Positions 38,536 through 48,971 of a DNA stretch of 64,000 nucleotides are shown here, one piece after another. Each line of letters begins with the position of its first letter. Position 1 is the first letter of the stretch. Below the pieces are notes generated by a model. That model was not told the DNA's origin and searched no databases. It worked only from the letters and a program-made list of their open reading frames with translations. This DNA is from Verrucomicrobiaceae bacterium. GTDB taxonomy: Bacteria > Verrucomicrobiota > Verrucomicrobiia > Verrucomicrobiales > Verrucomicrobiaceae. The stretch lies in contig JAIXSY010000040.1 of the NCBI GenBank assembly GCA_027484445.1, forward strand, positions 1 through 64,000, given 5' to 3'. The translations under genes were made by a program, and so were the position numbers.

Positions 38536-38737
38536 GGCTGAGGCAATAGATGTGTGGTTTGGCGGTTTGCAACGACTTGAGGAGATCAGGGGTGATTTTC
38601 CCGAGGTTGTTGCTTCGTAAATATGCAAAAGCGAGAAGCGTGCCAAGTCTCCGCATGAATCTTTTTTCAAACGGTTCTGTTTTTTCATGAGGGAGGCTCT
38701 GGTTGAAATGACCGGGCTTTTCCCCTTTAGGTGACTG

Positions 38738-39649
38738 ATGCCTTGGATTTCACCACTTCATGCGGGACGTTTCGTTGTCCTCTTCGCCATCAGCATTGGG
38801 CCTGTGAGCAGAGGATTTGCCCAAGATGAAAATGTTCCTCTAAAGATTCGCTGGTCTCCGGGGCACGTTTATACCCAGGAAACTACCACTGATACTCTCA
38901 CGGCCTTGAGTCAGGTCGGAGGCAACGAAGATCAAAAGATGCAGGTCAACCAAACGACCGAAATTCGAGTTCAGGCATTGCCAAATGCTGGCAAAGCCGC
39001 CCGAGTTACCTTCAAAGCACTGCGAGGTGACGTGATGCTACGAGGAATCAAGCACACGTTCGATTCGACACGAATGTCGGAGGCGAGCCCTTTAGTCCAG
39101 GCATCACTGGGCAAAAGTGTCGGGCGTTCTTTCGAGCTGCATTATGACTCGGAAGACCGCTTTGTCGAAGTGCGTGATTCCTCGAGTTTGGCCGCCGAGG
39201 AAAATGCATCTCCATCCCTCGAAACCATCGCAGAAGCACGTGAAGTCGCAGAGCTTTATCGTCGCTCGCTGGAGATGGGCCTGCCTAAGGTTCCCGTGAA
39301 ATCGGGAGATCGCTGGACGACTCAAGAGACTCTCAATTTCCCCAGCGCTGGCAAAGTGAACATTGAGCTGCGTGCGCGTCTCGAATCCATCGTGGACTAT
39401 CAAGGCAGGCAGCATGCAAAAATCGTCTTTGAAGGAGAAATGCGCCGTGCTGATGAAGCCGTGGGAACACGCAAAGTGACCATAGGCAATGGTTCCCGCA
39501 TGTTCGGCCAGGTTTTGTTCGACATGGATCGTGGCATGGTCTCCGAGGCTGCCTTTCGTTCAGAAATTCAGCTAGAGATTGAGGGCAAAAAGATCCCGGT
39601 GCGCCAAAACGTGACGACCAAGCTGACGGGCTTCCAAAAGCTGCCCTGA
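38738..39649 (+). CDS. Secreted protein of unknown function (DUF6263-like)
   Basis: A 303-residue protein with a signal peptide ending near RGFAQ. It is beta-rich; the pattern KIRWSPGHVYTQETTTDT, the FELHYDSEDRF segment, and VPVKSGDRWT with a late GRQHAKIVFEGE recall from memory the DUF6263 family. No catalytic motif is evident. A single gene; the MFS gene follows after 145 bases. Confidence 0.6.
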   Translation: MPWISPLHAGRFVVLFAISIGPVSRGFAQDENVPLKIRWSPGHVYTQETTTDTLTALSQVGGNEDQKMQVNQTTEIRVQALPNAGKAARVTFKALRGDVMLRGIKHTFDSTRMSEASPLVQASLGKSVGRSFELHYDSEDRFVEVRDSSSLAAEENASPSLETIAEAREVAELYRRSLEMGLPKVPVKSGDRWTTQETLNFPSAGKVNIELRARLESIVDYQGRQHAKIVFEGEMRRADEAVGTRKVTIGNGSRMFGQVLFDMDRGMVSEAAFRSEIQLEIEGKKIPVRQNVTTKLTGFQKLP

Positions 39650-39793
39650 ACCTGAGCACGAAGACACATTCGTCATGAACAAGTCATGGATTGTCATGGC
39701 GGATTGATTGTCGAGCGTGCTCCTGGTCGTTGTTTGTGATCGCTGAGTGTCCGCTCATCCGCGAACACACCCCTAAACTTCCGTCTTCTTCTC

Positions 39794-41011
39794 ATGTCTT
39801 CTGCTTCTCGCACGGCTTGGCTCGCAGTGATGCTGCTGTTTCCCGTTGCCCTACTGAACTACATGGATCGTCAGATGCTGGCGACGATGAAAAGTTCCAT
39901 GGTCGCTGACATTCAAGGCCTTAGCACGGAGGCGCAGTGGGGATTGGTACTAGCTTCCTTCAAGTGGGTTTATGCCCTTTTGAGCCCCGTGGGTGGCTAC
40001 ATGGCGGACCGCTTTAGCCGTCGGCACGTCATTTCCGTGAGTCTTTTCGCTTGGTCCGTGGTCACTTGGATGACTGGCCATGTGACGACCTATGAGGGAC
40101 TCGTGGCGACACGAGCTCTCATGGGCATCAGCGAGGCTTTTTACATCCCCGCTGCCTTGGCGCTCATCTCGGATTATCACCTGGGCAGCACCCGTTCGCG
40201 TGCCGTCGGGGTGCACCAAACAGGAATTTATTTTGGCCTCATCCTGGGGGGCTACGCAGGTTTCGTGGCAGACCATCCGAATCTGGGTTGGCGCTGGGCA
40301 TTTGATGCGGCAGGGCTCATTGGCATTGCCTATGCATGGCCGCTCTTTGTTTGGCTCAAAAACCCGCCCAAAGCTCACCAAGCCATGGAAAGCCAACACT
40401 CCCCCACAGCGCCCGTTAAAGAGCTGATCGGAAACCGGAACTTCATCCTGCTGGTGCTGTATTTCACCCTTCCAGCCATCGCTGGATGGGTGATCAAAGA
40501 CTGGATGCCCGTGATTTTAAAAAACCAGTTTCACCTGAGTCAGGGCGAAGCCGGAAAAGTGGCCGTTTTGTATGTGCAGATCGCCTCAATTGCGGGTGCC
40601 CTTGCAGGGGGCATCCTGGCCGATCGCTGGATGCGCCATTCGCAGCGTGGGCGCATCTACACCAGCGCTGTGGGGATGGTGCTTTTCCTCCCTGCCCTGT
40701 TTGGTCTGGGTGATCCAGGCACCTTGACCATGGCGGTGACTTTTTTGATGTTGTTCGGCATCGGCTGGGGTTTTTTTGACTGCAACAACATGCCCATTTT
40801 GAGCCAAATCGCCCGACCAGAAGTTCGTGCCACAGGTTATGGTCTGATGAACTTGGTGAGCATCTCCTGCGGTGGACTTGGCGATTGGGGCTTTGGTGTT
40901 CTGCGGGACCGCGGGGTGTCGCTAACGATCATCTTTGGCTGCTTCACTGGTGTCGCCCTGCTGTCTCTGCTGGTGGTGCTGCTGATCCGGCCAGCCGAGC
41001 GCCAACCCTAA
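39794..41011 (+). CDS. MFS transporter (anion:cation symporter-like)
   Basis: A 405-residue, 12-helix inner-membrane carrier. It has LNYMDRQMLATMK in helix 1, as in ACS/hexuronate-type carriers, the motif YMADRFSRRH between helices 2 and 3, and a second GGILADRWMRHSQRG between helices 8 and 9. Likely substrate is an organic or sugar acid. It converges on rnhB. Confidence 0.85.
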   Translation: MSSASRTAWLAVMLLFPVALLNYMDRQMLATMKSSMVADIQGLSTEAQWGLVLASFKWVYALLSPVGGYMADRFSRRHVISVSLFAWSVVTWMTGHVTTYEGLVATRALMGISEAFYIPAALALISDYHLGSTRSRAVGVHQTGIYFGLILGGYAGFVADHPNLGWRWAFDAAGLIGIAYAWPLFVWLKNPPKAHQAMESQHSPTAPVKELIGNRNFILLVLYFTLPAIAGWVIKDWMPVILKNQFHLSQGEAGKVAVLYVQIASIAGALAGGILADRWMRHSQRGRIYTSAVGMVLFLPALFGLGDPGTLTMAVTFLMLFGIGWGFFDCNNMPILSQIARPEVRATGYGLMNLVSISCGGLGDWGFGVLRDRGVSLTIIFGCFTGVALLSLLVVLLIRPAERQP

Positions 41012-41039
41012 CGCTCCTTTTTCCAAAAAACCGATGGGG

Positions 41040-41657
41040 TTAGCCCAACTGCAACTCAAGTTGTGCCACTGGCCCAAAGCTGCGCCGATGCTCGGGGCAT
41101 GGCCCTAGGCGTTGCAATGCCTGTCGATGCGCTGCTGTCGGATAACCTTTGTGAATTTCAAAGCCATAGCCCGGATAGCGCTCTGCCAAAGCCACCATGA
41201 GGCGGTCACGACGCACCTTGGCAATGATGCTCGCCGCGGCGATGCTGTAACTCAGGCTATCTCCTTTCACCAAAGCGACGTGATGAATGGGAAAATCGCG
41301 CACGGGTTTGCCATCGACCAGCGCGGCGTCTGGACGAGGCCTTAGTGCATTCACGCAACGCCTCATGCCCGACCAAGTCGCCTGGAGGATATTCACCCGA
41401 TCGATCTCTGCCACATCGACCATTTCTGCGTGCCAGTGAATGTCAGCGCGAGAGGTCAACTCCTCATAGAGAGCTTCACGGCGCCTTTCACTCAGCTGCT
41501 TAGAGTCATTCAGCACGGGATGACAGAAGCCTTTGGGCAAAAGGACCGCTGCCACACTCACCGGGCCTGCAAGAGGGCCACGGCCAGCTTCATCCACACC
41601 TGCCACGCAGCGGAAACCGGCGGCGAGTAGAGCTTGTTCATGGTCGAGACTTGGCAT
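41040..41657 (-). CDS. rnhB: Ribonuclease HII
   Basis: A 205-residue enzyme that cuts RNA in RNA-DNA hybrids and removes ribonucleotides from DNA. It has the metal motif AGVDEAGRGPLAGPV, KQLSERRREALYEEL, ALVDGKPV, SYSIAAASIIAKVRRDR and GYPTAAHRQAL, all diagnostic of RNase HII. Length and order are normal. The next minus-strand gene starts about 900 bases upstream. Confidence 0.94.
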   Translation of the reverse strand: MPSLDHEQALLAAGFRCVAGVDEAGRGPLAGPVSVAAVLLPKGFCHPVLNDSKQLSERRREALYEELTSRADIHWHAEMVDVAEIDRVNILQATWSGMRRCVNALRPRPDAALVDGKPVRDFPIHHVALVKGDSLSYSIAAASIIAKVRRDRLMVALAERYPGYGFEIHKGYPTAAHRQALQRLGPCPEHRRSFGPVAQLELQLG

Positions 41658-41718
41658 GACAGTCTGGAATAAAAACGAAGAACCCGAGACGAAAAGCCCG
41701 CTTTTTCAAGAGCGAGAC

Positions 41719-42561
41719 TTACTTCAGCGTCAATTCCTCCATCACAGAACGCAGTCGCTCGTGAGTGCCAGCGACCATGCTCTGGGTCGGCGCTCCAGAT
41801 TTGGGATTTCCCCAGGTTTGCTCCAGCTCGGCCAGCAGGGTGATCAAGGGTTGCAGCAATGCAGAGCGACGCGTGGATTCGGTCAAAGTCGAGAAGTCTT
41901 GCCTCAGTTCGGCGAGCAAGGCAGGCGAGCCAATGCAGAGCGGGCGTTTGTCCACCTCAGGCGTCTCGACGACTAATTTCGAGACAATTTCCAGCGAGCG
42001 CATCCAGGCACCAATGCCCACAAGAACCGCGAGGTCTTCATCCATTTGTTCTCGCAGAATGCGCATCACCTCCAGATGGCTGTCGATGATCTCCTGGCGC
42101 AGCGCTTTCCACTCGTCCATCTCTGCCATCTTGGCCTGGGCCATCAGTCGCGGCATGATCCGGTCTCCCATCCCGAGCGTGCGACAGCAGGCGACGATGT
42201 CTTGGTTATTGTTGCGGAATTGCTGCGCATCACCTGCCTCCCAGATCAAAAAGCTCTCTCCGATCAGGCTGCCCAAGGTGAATCCTGTCTTGCAGCGGTC
42301 GGTGCTGGGTGTCAGTGGCAACCTCGGGCGGAAAAGCGAACGCCAGCGAGCCTTCGTGTGGCGCCCAGCCATCTCCAGGAAATCCACCGGCGTCTGATCC
42401 TCTGTCCAAAACACCGGCCTAGCCACGAATTCTCCAGCACTGGCGGCAATCGAATCTTGCCCATCCTTCGCAGCTAAGCTCGTTGACGCGATCTGCGCCC
42501 ACAGCACACCTGCCCCAAAGACGAGGCCGAGTGAGCACAGCAAAAAAGGGCGGGAGAGCAT
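41719..42561 (-). CDS. Hypothetical exported protein
   Basis: A 280-residue protein with an N-terminal hydrophobic segment (MLSRPFLLCSLGLVFGAGVLWAQ) that is probably a signal peptide or anchor. The rest is mostly helical with several Met/Glu-rich stretches (AQAKMAEMDEWKAL, EQMDEDLAVLVG). I do not recognise a family. The start at 42561 was chosen for the hydrophobic leader; a longer frame begins at 42609. It follows in the same direction as rnhB. Confidence 0.6.
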   Translation of the reverse strand: MLSRPFLLCSLGLVFGAGVLWAQIASTSLAAKDGQDSIAASAGEFVARPVFWTEDQTPVDFLEMAGRHTKARWRSLFRPRLPLTPSTDRCKTGFTLGSLIGESFLIWEAGDAQQFRNNNQDIVACCRTLGMGDRIMPRLMAQAKMAEMDEWKALRQEIIDSHLEVMRILREQMDEDLAVLVGIGAWMRSLEIVSKLVVETPEVDKRPLCIGSPALLAELRQDFSTLTESTRRSALLQPLITLLAELEQTWGNPKSGAPTQSMVAGTHERLRSVMEELTLK

Positions 42562-42733
42562 GAGAGAGACGACGGGAAAAACCGATGAACTTTGCTTCGA
42601 TGCATTCAAAGCGCGCAGCGTTCAATCATTTAAGCCCACTAAAGTAATTGGCAGTGAACAACATGCGTTCATTTGAACCGAGCGCCGCATTTCCTCTTGG
42701 CAAAGTCAGTCCTGCCACGCATGGAGGCCGTTC

Positions 42734-43687
42734 ATGAAAATCGTTCTGCTCGACGCTCACACTGCCAATCCGGGAGACCTTTCTTGGGCTCCTCTGGAGG
42801 CCATCGCCCCCTGCGAAATCTACCCACGCACGCCCGTGGGAGAAACTGTGGCCCGCTGTCAGGATGCTGAAATCATCATCACCAACAAAGCCCCACTGAC
42901 GCGTGAAATCCTCATGGCTCTGCCCCGACTCCGCTACATCGGCGTTACCGCCACGGGTTACAACATCGTGGATACCGCTGCTGCGCGTGAGCTAGGCATC
43001 ACGGTGACCAATGTGCCAGGCTACAGCACCCCTGCGGTGGCTCAGCTTGTCTTCGCTCTGCTGCTGGAATTGACAAACCATGTCGGCCATCACGCCGGCA
43101 CCGTGCGGGCGGGTCGCTGGGCACAGTGCCCGGACTTTTGCTACTGGGACCATCCCGTCATTGAGTTGAGCGGGCGCACTTTGGGGATCATTGGCTACGG
43201 CGATATCGGCAGTGCTGTCGCCCGCATCGCCATCGCCTTTGGCATGAAGGTGCTGGCCAGCCGTCGTGAGTGGAAAACACCGCCTCCTGAAGGCATTACT
43301 CCGGCCAGCATTGATGAAGTTTTCTCACAAAGCGATGCCATCACCCTGCACTGTCCTTTGACGGAGGCCACCAAACACCTAGTCAGCGACCGCACGCTCG
43401 GTCTGATGAAGCCCTCCGCCTTCCTCATCAATACCGGACGCGGTCCGCTGGTCGATGAAGCGGCACTGGCACGTGCGCTAAACGAAGGTCGCCTTGCCGG
43501 AGCAGGGCTGGATGTGCTGAGCTTGGAACCACCGCAAGTCGGCCATCCGCTTTTCACAGCACAGAATTGCCTGATCACCCCCCACATCGGATGGGCTAGC
43601 CGAGAGGCACGGGTGCGGCTGATTGCCGCTGTGGCGGAAAACCTCCGCGCCTTTTTGGCTGGGCAGCCGATTCACGTCGTCGATTGA
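42734..43687 (+). CDS. D-2-hydroxyacid dehydrogenase
   Basis: A 317-residue NAD-dependent enzyme. The Rossmann motif is GIIGYGDIGSAVAR, the catalytic Arg is in INTGRGPLVDE, the Glu in GAGLDVLSLEPP, and the catalytic His in ITPHIGWASREAR. The family includes glycerate, phosphoglycerate and lactate dehydrogenases; the form resembles hydroxypyruvate/glyoxylate reductases. A single gene. Confidence 0.86.
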   Translation: MKIVLLDAHTANPGDLSWAPLEAIAPCEIYPRTPVGETVARCQDAEIIITNKAPLTREILMALPRLRYIGVTATGYNIVDTAAARELGITVTNVPGYSTPAVAQLVFALLLELTNHVGHHAGTVRAGRWAQCPDFCYWDHPVIELSGRTLGIIGYGDIGSAVARIAIAFGMKVLASRREWKTPPPEGITPASIDEVFSQSDAITLHCPLTEATKHLVSDRTLGLMKPSAFLINTGRGPLVDEAALARALNEGRLAGAGLDVLSLEPPQVGHPLFTAQNCLITPHIGWASREARVRLIAAVAENLRAFLAGQPIHVVD

Positions 43688-43858
43688 ACAGGCACAGAGC
43701 CCATGATCCCCCTGGAGGTCGTTTTTCCCGCGACAAAAAACCTGCTCAGCGGAGTTTCCGAGTGACTTCGTGACACTCAATTATTTAAGATTGATTCGAT
43801 GATCATCTAAAATTAATCGTTTCCCTCTGCTTGCGTCCCGTTCCCGCTGTCCGTCCCC

Positions 43859-46800
43859 ATGCCGTATCTGGCCTTCAATCTCAATGATGGTAATGAGTTC
43901 GTCTTCGATATCCTCGAAGAGCGGCTGTCCATCGGCAGAGATTCGAAAAACGACATCGTCATCGACAACACTTACATCTCCGGCTTTCACGCCGAGTTCG
44001 TCAGAAAGACCGATGGCGGCTACGAGCTGGTGGACCTGAAGTCTTCCAATGGCACTTATGTGAATGGCAAGCGCATCGAGCGTGCGGAAGTGAAAGGTGG
44101 AGACAAGATCCGCTTCGGCCAGCTGGATGCTCGGTTTCGGGAACGTGCGCCCAAGGGCACTGCCCCAGCCGGTGGTCCGCGCCAGGGGGCTGGCAGCAAA
44201 AACACCCCTGCCCCGAGCGATGGCCGCCGCGGCGACACGGAATCCGTCCCTACCCGTGACGAGCCCAAGAGCGAAACCAGCCCGATCGAGGTTGCCCGCC
44301 CCTTGCTCCCCCGCTCAGATGCCGGCAATGCTGTCGTCCCCGTGCCAGCCAGCGCGCCGATCATCCGCGCCTTCACAGCACCGACCCCGGCAGACCCACA
44401 GGCACAGAAGCCGGCAGACGAATTGAAGGAGGAAATCCACCGTCTGCTTCAGGAACGCGACCTTCTGCGAGCGGAAAATGAGAAGCAAAACCAGCGCCGT
44501 GACGAGCTGCGCAACCTGGAAAGCACGCTCGAAAAACGGCAAGCCGAGGTCAAAAGCATCGAAGCCACGCTGAAGGAAGCCAAAACCAGCCTCGACGCGA
44601 CCCGCGCCGAAGTGGAAAAGCTGGCAGGCAAACGCCGCGAGGCAGCCAATCTCGACAACCAGGTCGAAACAGCCAAAACTCAGCTCGCCCGCGTGCAGGC
44701 CGACATCCAAACGGCGACGCAGGCCTTTGAAGGCCTGCATCAAGAGGCTGAAAAAGCACGGTTAAGCCGTGGTCAACTCAGTCAAGAACTGGAGAAGCTG
44801 CAAAGCCAGATCAAAGAGCAGGAAAAACGCCGCCTGGAGCTGGAGAGTGATCTAAAGCAGCTCGAACAGAAGAACGCCGACTCTCAAAAAAACGAGGCTG
44901 AGCTCCAGCAAAAGCTCGCCCAAGACAGTGGCGCTCTGGACAGTACTCTCGTCACACGCCGGGCCGAACTCGCCCAGCTCGATCAGCAGGCGAAGCAAAA
45001 GCGTGAAGAGCTAGCCCAGATCGAGGCCAGCCTAGACACCGCACAGCGTGCTGCCCGAGCGACCGAAGGCGAGGCGGCCGCTGCTGTTCAGACCCTGCAA
45101 CAGCAAAAAGCAGATCTCGAAAAACAGGCCCTGAGTCTGCGTCATCAGCTAGAAGAGAGCCAAAAAGCACTCACTGGACTCAGCGAGCAACGCACCGCCA
45201 TCGATACCATCCTGGCCGCTCTGCTTTTGAAGAAAGACAGCGCTGAAAACGAGGCCAGCCAGCTTAGTGAAGCTGCCACCCAAGCGCGCAGCGAGCATGA
45301 AACAGCTAGCGCAAGGCTGAAGGAAGTTCGTGACCAGCTCAGCGCCGCAGAAAAAGTCGCGCAAGAAACCTCCCAGCGGCAATCGGCTTCTGAGGCTGCC
45401 ATCCAAGCCAAGTCCACCCAGCTAAAAACCCTAGAAACAGCCATCGCCACGGCAGAAGCGCGGAAAGCTCAGCTCGAAAAAGCGGCGGCTGAACTCAAGG
45501 ACGCCGAGACACGATTGGCGAATGCACAAGCTGCCCTAAAAACCACAGAAGAGCAGCACCAAGAACTGAAGCAAGAAGTGGCTGAGCTCTTCAAGCAACA
45601 AGAGGCCACCCGTGCGACGCTGGCAGAGCATCAAAAGCTGAAGCAAACCGAGCTAGACGCCCTGGAAGCACGTCTCAAAACGGGCCAAGAAGCAGCTGCG
45701 AAACTGGAAGAGACGGTGACGCGCCTCCAAGCACGCAATTACGAGCTCGAAGCTCGCGCTGCCGACCTGACCAACAAACTCGACGATCTGTCCGGTACTG
45801 ATGCGAAGCTGAGTGATGCGACCGCCGCGCTGAAAGCTGTGGAGTCTCACAAAGCCGAGATCACAGCGGCGATCGTGCAGATGACCTCAGAGCGCGATTC
45901 GCTGACGCGCGAACTTTTGACCCACACTGAGATGGGCCGTGCGCAGCACACCCTGCTCTCAACCCTGACAGCCCGACGCGAAGCAGCTGAAGCACAAACC
46001 CGTGTGGCTGAAGATCAGCTATCTCAGCTGAATACCGAGCTTGCCAAGCTGCGGGAGAATACCCGCGCAGCAGAGACGGCTCATGAAACCGCCAGCCGTG
46101 AGCTAAAAGATGTCGAATCCAAGCTAGCGACCCTTCGTGGGCAGGCTGACGAATCCGTGCGCCAGCAGACGGCCATGCAGCAGCAGATGGCGCAGCTGCG
46201 TGAGCAGATCGTGAAAGGCCGTTCTGAGCTGAACACCCTGCGCAGCGAGACCGAAACCGCGACCAAGGCACGCGATGAAGCCATCGCTAGCCATCAGAAA
46301 ATCACCGTTCAATCCAGCGCTTTGCAAACCCAAGTCAGCGGCGTGGAGACCCTGCTGGCCACTCTTTTGACCACCCAAAACGAGCGCCAGGGACAGATCA
46401 CGGAGCAAGAAAGCCGACTGCGAGCGCTGGATGAAACCCTGGCCGCACGCAGCCAGGAAATCACGGTCACGGAAGCGCGCATGGCCGAACTGGTCAGCCA
46501 GACGGCAAGCTTTGAGGCACGTCTTTCAGAGCTAGCTGCGACCGAGAAAAAACTGTCTGAGACGCGCGCTGCACTGCTGACGGCGGTGCAGGATCTCGAG
46601 AAAACCCGACCCGAAGTCCAGCGCCTGCTGGAAGAGCGTAGCGACCACGAAAAACGGCTGCCCCCTCTGCGCACTGAGCTGGAAAAAACCCAGGCCAGTT
46701 TGGCCGAAAAACTCAAAGAACAGGCAGCCGCAGAAGTGCGTGTCAGCGCCCTGTCTCAGCGCATCATCGACCTGGAAGCCCGCGAAGCAGACCTGAAAAA

Positions 46801-48907
46801 TGCGGAGACCCTACTGGCCGAAACACGCAGCCAAATCAATACCCTGGGCACAGAGTGTGATGCCACCCGTGACCATGTCAAAGCCCTCCTGAACCAACGC
46901 GAAGAGAGTGAAAAACTGCTGCTCAGGCTGCGGAGTGACCTCCAGGTTCTGAAGACCGAACTGCAATCGCTGGGCCAAGACAAGCTGACTGCCTCTGCTG
47001 CTCTGGAACGGGTGCAGACCGACCGCAAGGCAGCCAGCGCCCAACTGGAAAATCTGCGAGCAGAATACAGCGCGCTGCAAAAGACCATGAGCGAGACACA
47101 AGCTGCTCATGAGACTGCGCTGAAAGCCCAACAAACTCAGGTGGACCAAACCGAAGCCCGCCTAAAGGAACTAGCTGCCAAAGTCACTGCCGCAGAAAAA
47201 CGGGCTGCTGAATTGGCGGATGTGCAGAAGCAGCTCAGTGAGGTACAAGCTGCCTACAAAGAGACCGAAAAACTTCGCCAAAACGAAGAGAAAGCTCACG
47301 CTGAACTGCTGAAGCAGCAGGAGAAGCTGCGGAAAGAACTCGTCACGCTCGAAGAAGGAATCCGCGCTGGCACGACCCAGATGAATGACCTTGCCAAACG
47401 GGTCAAAGCCGAAGAAGCCCGTGCTGCGGATGTCACGGCACGTCTGGAAAAAGCCACGGCCGCTCTGCAGACGGCAGAAATACGGCGCAACGAAGCCGAA
47501 GCAGCGGCAGCCAGCGCACGGGAAGAAGACAAAACATTGCGCAAATCCATCCCCGCCATGCATACCGAACTGGCCGGGCTACAGGCAGCGCTGGCCAAGC
47601 TGACCCGTGAACGCGATGAGGCCTCCCAATACGTGACGCGGCTCAACGTCAGCACCGACGAATCGCAGAAAAAAATCACCAGTCTCCAGCAGCAAATCTC
47701 TCAGCTCGAAGAAGCTCAGCGCCTGAGAGAAGAGCGTCTGATGAAAGCCCAAGCCGATGTCGATGGCGAGGCGGCCCGCTTGAAAACGGCTCAGGAAAAG
47801 ACCGCCGAGGCCGAGGCCGCACTGAATGCGATCGAAAAAGAGCTGCGCGAAGCACGTGCCCGTGCCGAGGCTAGCCGCGCCCAAATCAGCACGCTGGATG
47901 CTGACCTGAAAGCCCGCCTGGATCGGATCGAAAACCTGAAGATCGAAGAAGCCCGTCTTTCCCGCTTGTCTCAGGACCACAGCGCCGATGTCGATGTGGC
48001 CAAGGCGGCTCTGGCCGAGATCCAGGATAAAATCCGCCAGGAGGAGAAACGCCTGGGCGACTACACACAAGTAGGGGGCCAGATCCTCAGCCTCGGGGCT
48101 GCATTGGCGACCCTAGAAACCCGGCAGAGCGAAACCACACGCAGCCTCCGTGAGGCTGCGGAGCGTGAACTGGCGCTTCAGGTCAAAATCAATGCCCTGC
48201 AGGAAGCCGGGGTTCGAGAAAACAATCGCATCGAAGAAATTCGCAAGGAGCGTGTGCGGCTCGAAACGGACCTGAACGCAGCGCAAGAAGGAGCCCAGAA
48301 GCAAAAAGCCACGCTCCAGGCCCTGGAAGGTGAGCAGCGCAAGCGCCTCGCTGAGATGGATCGCCTGCTGCAAGACCAGCTCGCGCAAAGTGAGCGTCTG
48401 AAAAATGAAATCGCCACACTGAAGGATCGACGCGCGGAGTTCGCTCAGGCCGAATCGCAGATCAAACACTGGCAAGAGATCGAATCCCGGCTGCGCAGCC
48501 AACTGCTCGAACTGGAAGAGAAGCATGAAATCATGCGACGTGGTCTTCCGGTCGATGAAGGCACGGTCATTGTGTTCGCGAACGACATCATCAAGCGCAT
48601 GGATCTCATCGATGCACTCGCTTCCCGGTACTCTGGGCAAAACAGTGGCGATGTCGTCGCCCAGCTGCTGACCCTGCGGGCTTCGTTTGAGGACATTTTG
48701 CTCCAGCACGGCATTACCGAGATCGAAATCGCGCCTGGAACCGAAGTCGATACTCAGCTACGGCGCCGCATCGCTGTGGTGGACAGCATTCCCGGCAAAG
48801 GACTGCCACGGGTGGTAGAGACCTGCCGAGCAGGTTACCTGTACTCACGAGAAGAAGGTCACGAGGTGATTCTGCGCAAAGTCGAGGTGAAAACCTCTAG
48901 CCAGTGA
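43859..48907 (+). CDS. Giant FHA / coiled-coil protein with GrpE-like C-terminus
   Basis: A 1682-residue cytosolic protein. Residues 1-95 are a forkhead-associated domain that binds phosphothreonine: SIGRDSKNDIVI with Arg27, SGFHAEF with Ser41 and His44, and SSNGTYVNG. A Pro/Ala/Ser-rich linker (about 95-185) follows. Residues ~185-1555 are almost entirely heptad coiled coil (Glu, Lys, Gln, Ala, Leu), long enough for a filament of some 200 nm if continuous. The last ~120 residues (from about 48,538) fold differently: LRASFEDILLQHGITEIE, then a beta segment RRIAVVDS and GYLYSREEGHEVILRKVEVK resemble the head and beta wing of GrpE. There is no signal peptide or membrane helix. It stands alone, with an AT-rich leader. 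Confidence 0.85.
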   Translation: MPYLAFNLNDGNEFVFDILEERLSIGRDSKNDIVIDNTYISGFHAEFVRKTDGGYELVDLKSSNGTYVNGKRIERAEVKGGDKIRFGQLDARFRERAPKGTAPAGGPRQGAGSKNTPAPSDGRRGDTESVPTRDEPKSETSPIEVARPLLPRSDAGNAVVPVPASAPIIRAFTAPTPADPQAQKPADELKEEIHRLLQERDLLRAENEKQNQRRDELRNLESTLEKRQAEVKSIEATLKEAKTSLDATRAEVEKLAGKRREAANLDNQVETAKTQLARVQADIQTATQAFEGLHQEAEKARLSRGQLSQELEKLQSQIKEQEKRRLELESDLKQLEQKNADSQKNEAELQQKLAQDSGALDSTLVTRRAELAQLDQQAKQKREELAQIEASLDTAQRAARATEGEAAAAVQTLQQQKADLEKQALSLRHQLEESQKALTGLSEQRTAIDTILAALLLKKDSAENEASQLSEAATQARSEHETASARLKEVRDQLSAAEKVAQETSQRQSASEAAIQAKSTQLKTLETAIATAEARKAQLEKAAAELKDAETRLANAQAALKTTEEQHQELKQEVAELFKQQEATRATLAEHQKLKQTELDALEARLKTGQEAAAKLEETVTRLQARNYELEARAADLTNKLDDLSGTDAKLSDATAALKAVESHKAEITAAIVQMTSERDSLTRELLTHTEMGRAQHTLLSTLTARREAAEAQTRVAEDQLSQLNTELAKLRENTRAAETAHETASRELKDVESKLATLRGQADESVRQQTAMQQQMAQLREQIVKGRSELNTLRSETETATKARDEAIASHQKITVQSSALQTQVSGVETLLATLLTTQNERQGQITEQESRLRALDETLAARSQEITVTEARMAELVSQTASFEARLSELAATEKKLSETRAALLTAVQDLEKTRPEVQRLLEERSDHEKRLPPLRTELEKTQASLAEKLKEQAAAEVRVSALSQRIIDLEAREADLKNAETLLAETRSQINTLGTECDATRDHVKALLNQREESEKLLLRLRSDLQVLKTELQSLGQDKLTASAALERVQTDRKAASAQLENLRAEYSALQKTMSETQAAHETALKAQQTQVDQTEARLKELAAKVTAAEKRAAELADVQKQLSEVQAAYKETEKLRQNEEKAHAELLKQQEKLRKELVTLEEGIRAGTTQMNDLAKRVKAEEARAADVTARLEKATAALQTAEIRRNEAEAAAASAREEDKTLRKSIPAMHTELAGLQAALAKLTRERDEASQYVTRLNVSTDESQKKITSLQQQISQLEEAQRLREERLMKAQADVDGEAARLKTAQEKTAEAEAALNAIEKELREARARAEASRAQISTLDADLKARLDRIENLKIEEARLSRLSQDHSADVDVAKAALAEIQDKIRQEEKRLGDYTQVGGQILSLGAALATLETRQSETTRSLREAAERELALQVKINALQEAGVRENNRIEEIRKERVRLETDLNAAQEGAQKQKATLQALEGEQRKRLAEMDRLLQDQLAQSERLKNEIATLKDRRAEFAQAESQIKHWQEIESRLRSQLLELEEKHEIMRRGLPVDEGTVIVFANDIIKRMDLIDALASRYSGQNSGDVVAQLLTLRASFEDILLQHGITEIEIAPGTEVDTQLRRRIAVVDSIPGKGLPRVVETCRAGYLYSREEGHEVILRKVEVKTSSQ

Positions 48908-48971
48908 GCGCAAAAGGAAGCCGCAAGTGCGGTGTTACCTGCGAGATGAACCTGCGTTTAGCAGGGCTCCC

